Assembly (NCBI GenBank): GCA_030621805.1
Contig: JAUXGY010000085.1
Coordinates: 1 to 7,227, forward strand
Source of the DNA: Kiritimatiellales bacterium
GTDB lineage: Bacteria; Verrucomicrobiota; Kiritimatiellia; Kiritimatiellales; Pontiellaceae
Direction of reading: 5' to 3'
DNA: 7,227 nt
The position numbers and the translations under genes are program-made. Below are positions 5,928-7,227 of this stretch, one piece after another (within the stretch, counting starts at the first letter, position 1; the number at the start of each line of letters is the position of its first letter). The notes under the pieces were generated by a model that saw only the letters and a list, made by a program, of their open reading frames with translations, did no database searches and was not told the DNA's origin.

Positions 5928-6739
5928 CGCAAGTTCTCTTCTGCGCCCCACAGGCGGACAATCACTAAAACAAGAACGGCCGCTATAACCATCAGCATGG
6001 AAACGGCAACGGCCCCTTCAATATTTCCAACACTCATTTCGAGAAAGACCGTGGTGGGCAAGACTTCGGTACGCATGCGTGTGGCACCTGAAAAAAGAAG
6101 GATGGGGCCGAATTCACCTAGCGAGCGTGCCCATGCGAGGGTTGCAGCCGTTAGCATGCCCCGCCGGGCTTCAGGAAACGCAACCATCCAGAAGGCCTGA
6201 CTCCGGGTACAACCGAGCGTGCGCGCCACATCTTCGCGGCGTGGGTTCAACTGGTCGAAGGTGCTGCGCATGGTGCGTACAGCAAAGGCGCAGGCCACCA
6301 TGAACTGGGCCAGGATGACACTCGGGATCGCGTAGGTGACCGGCACCACTTTTTCAATCGCCTTCCCAAGTCCGGTCTGAAAAAAAATCAGCAGGCTCAG
6401 GCCAATCACCAGCGGGGGCAGCACGATCGGGATATCGAGCACAGCATCGAGCAGGCTCTTTCCCGGAAATTTAAACCGGGACAGCAAATAGCCGATCGGC
6501 ACCGCAACCCAGAGCGAAAGGATGGTGGTCAGGCTACTGGAGATCAGGCTGAGGCGGGTGGCATACCGGATTTCCGGACTTTTGAAAATATGCAGGAATT
6601 CTTTTGGAGAAAGGTAGGCGGCATCGGCTACCAGCATGCCGATAATCAGGAAAACATAAATGCCTCCAAGCAAACAAAGGCCAATGATAAAAGGCGCATC
6701 GGAATGCGTGCGGTGCGGTTTGGGTTTAGCTTGCTTCAT
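5924..6739 (-). CDS. modB: Molybdate/tungstate ABC transporter permease (ModB-type)
   Basis: This is the inner-membrane channel subunit of the oxyanion importer, 271 residues long. About six hydrophobic segments are visible, near residues 17-38, 59-87, 100-120, 137-158, 193-218 and 241-264. The cytoplasmic coupling loop has the EAA-type signature at 169-194 (EDVARTLGCTRSQAFWMVAF, then a Pro and Gly), which contacts the ATPase. It is followed by ARSLGEFGP at 204-212, the GEFG motif characteristic of molybdate, tungstate and sulfate permeases. It is slightly longer than a usual ModB because of a polar N-terminal tail rich in Lys and His. The start ATG overlaps the upstream stop as ATGA and lacks a strong Shine-Dalgarno, so translation is probably coupled. 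A minus-strand run of eight T (6382-6389) lies inside the gene but the frame is intact. Tungstate (TupB/WtpB-like) specificity is equally possible. Confidence 0.9.
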   Translation of the reverse strand: MKQAKPKPHRTHSDAPFIIGLCLLGGIYVFLIIGMLVADAAYLSPKEFLHIFKSPEIRYATRLSLISSSLTTILSLWVAVPIGYLLSRFKFPGKSLLDAVLDIPIVLPPLVIGLSLLIFFQTGLGKAIEKVVPVTYAIPSVILAQFMVACAFAVRTMRSTFDQLNPRREDVARTLGCTRSQAFWMVAFPEARRGMLTAATLAWARSLGEFGPILLFSGATRMRTEVLPTTVFLEMSVGNIEGAVAVSMLMVIAAVLVLVIVRLWGAEENLR

Positions 6740-7227
6740 TCGTTCGTATCGCCGCCCCGCCAGCGGAAGCCTTTTGTTTCGAAGCGTTCCTTCGAGTCCG
6801 CTGCGCGGATCGCATCTACCAGTCGTCCCATAAGATGCTTGTATTTTGAGGCCTTGCCGATGGAGATCGGTTGTACGGCCTTCGCGGCAGGAAGGTCAAT
6901 TTCAATCACTTCGAGTTCGTCTCCCACATGGATGGTGTTGGCACGATAGACAATGGCGGCATCCTCGCGCTCGGTCTTGACGCGTATCGTCAGAAAATCG
7001 GCGGTTGGTGAGTCGCCGTAAGTGATGTTCTTTTTGAACGGCTCGTATAGACCCACCGATTCCAACAACCGGACCGTTAGACCGCCCAGTGCACTGTATT
7101 CAGGATTTGCCACCGCAATACGGATGCCGGGCTTGGTGAGATCTTCCAGCGATTGAATGTTTTTCGGATTGTCCTTCTGAGTAAGGATTACCATGTCGGT
7201 TTCGGCAATATTGATTCGGTCAAGGAA
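6736..7227 (-). CDS. modA: Molybdate/tungstate ABC transporter, periplasmic substrate-binding protein (ModA-type), C-terminal part
   Basis: This is the last 163 residues of a type II periplasmic binding protein that would capture an oxyanion and hand it to the permease encoded next. The frame is open to the window edge: 11 codons (FLDRINIAETD) precede the first ATG at 7194, so that ATG is internal and the signal peptide and N-terminal lobe lie outside. Family hallmarks are NPKNIQSLEDLTKPGIRIAV (the 'nP..I.sl.DL..pgvrva' segment), SALGGLTVRLLESVGLYE, the DAAIVYRAN stretch typical of ModA-like proteins, and the terminal ERFETKGFRW. The stop codon overlaps the permease start (ATGA), showing tight coupling. 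The family is clear, but Mo versus W cannot be decided because the N-terminal ligand residues are missing. The symbol is meant at family level. Confidence 0.85.
   Translation of the reverse strand, partial: FLDRINIAETDMVILTQKDNPKNIQSLEDLTKPGIRIAVANPEYSALGGLTVRLLESVGLYEPFKKNITYGDSPTADFLTIRVKTEREDAAIVYRANTIHVGDELEVIEIDLPAAKAVQPISIGKASKYKHLMGRLVDAIRAADSKERFETKGFRWRGGDTNE

Noticed and set aside
5928..5951. GTG start adding eight residues to the ModC-like ATPase
   Set aside because: ATP-binding subunits of this family start close to the MIRLENI segment, and the ATG at 5927 forms an ATGA overlap with the permease stop, as at other junctions here.
7192..7194. ATG as the true start of the binding protein
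   Set aside because: The frame stays open for 11 further codons to the window edge, there is no signal peptide after this ATG, and the sequence starts in the middle of a known domain.
1..7227. RNA genes, CRISPR arrays, insertion sequences, riboswitch (including a molybdenum-cofactor riboswitch) or terminators
   Set aside because: The window is almost entirely coding with no intergenic gap over 15 bp. I saw no repeats, transposase-like frames or hairpin with a T-run at gene ends. An upstream leader would lie beyond position 7227.

Overview
The window is a gapless run of ten genes, all on the minus strand, so transcription runs from high to low coordinates. Both ends are cut by the window edge. 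Neighbouring genes overlap by a few bases or are separated by 15 bp or less, which suggests one polycistronic unit. I saw no RNA gene, mobile element, CRISPR array, clear promoter or terminator, and no gene-free stretch over 300 bases.

Region 1 (about 5277-7227) is an oxyanion importer of the molybdate/tungstate class. It comprises a ModA-type periplasmic binding protein (3' part only), a ModB-type permease and a short ModC-like ATPase without a C-terminal molybdate-binding domain. Region 2 (4843-5274) is a half-size TSUP (TauE/SafE) membrane protein. Region 3 (2669-4853) is a sulfur-transfer module: a HesA-type E1-like protein, a MoaD/ThiS-type sulfur carrier ending in Gly-Gly, and a MoeB-rhodanese fusion. 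Together regions 1-3 read as metal-oxyanion uptake coupled to making the dithiolene sulfurs of a pterin cofactor (Moco or tungsten cofactor). Whether the metal is Mo or W cannot be decided here. A HesA/MoaD/oxyanion-transporter grouping is reminiscent of loci serving tungsten aldehyde:ferredoxin oxidoreductases, but no such enzyme lies in the window.

Region 4 (1-2659) is a second ABC system of a different kind. It holds an exported, membrane-anchored protein of unknown function beginning CSIPVFRYALELW after its signal peptide, an FtsX/MacB-type permease, and a LolD/MacB-type ATPase. The ATPase reading frame is broken by an apparent one-base shift near position 67. The exported protein and the permease each carry a Cys-x-Cys motif in the predicted periplasmic part. 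This makes the pair the least understood and most interesting part of the window.

The organism is a diderm-type bacterium with good Shine-Dalgarno sites and medium GC, probably an anaerobe. The exported protein family is one I associate loosely with the Planctomycetes/Verrucomicrobia/Kiritimatiellota group and some deltaproteobacteria. This is memory of family distribution, not a search, so the taxonomic guess is weak.
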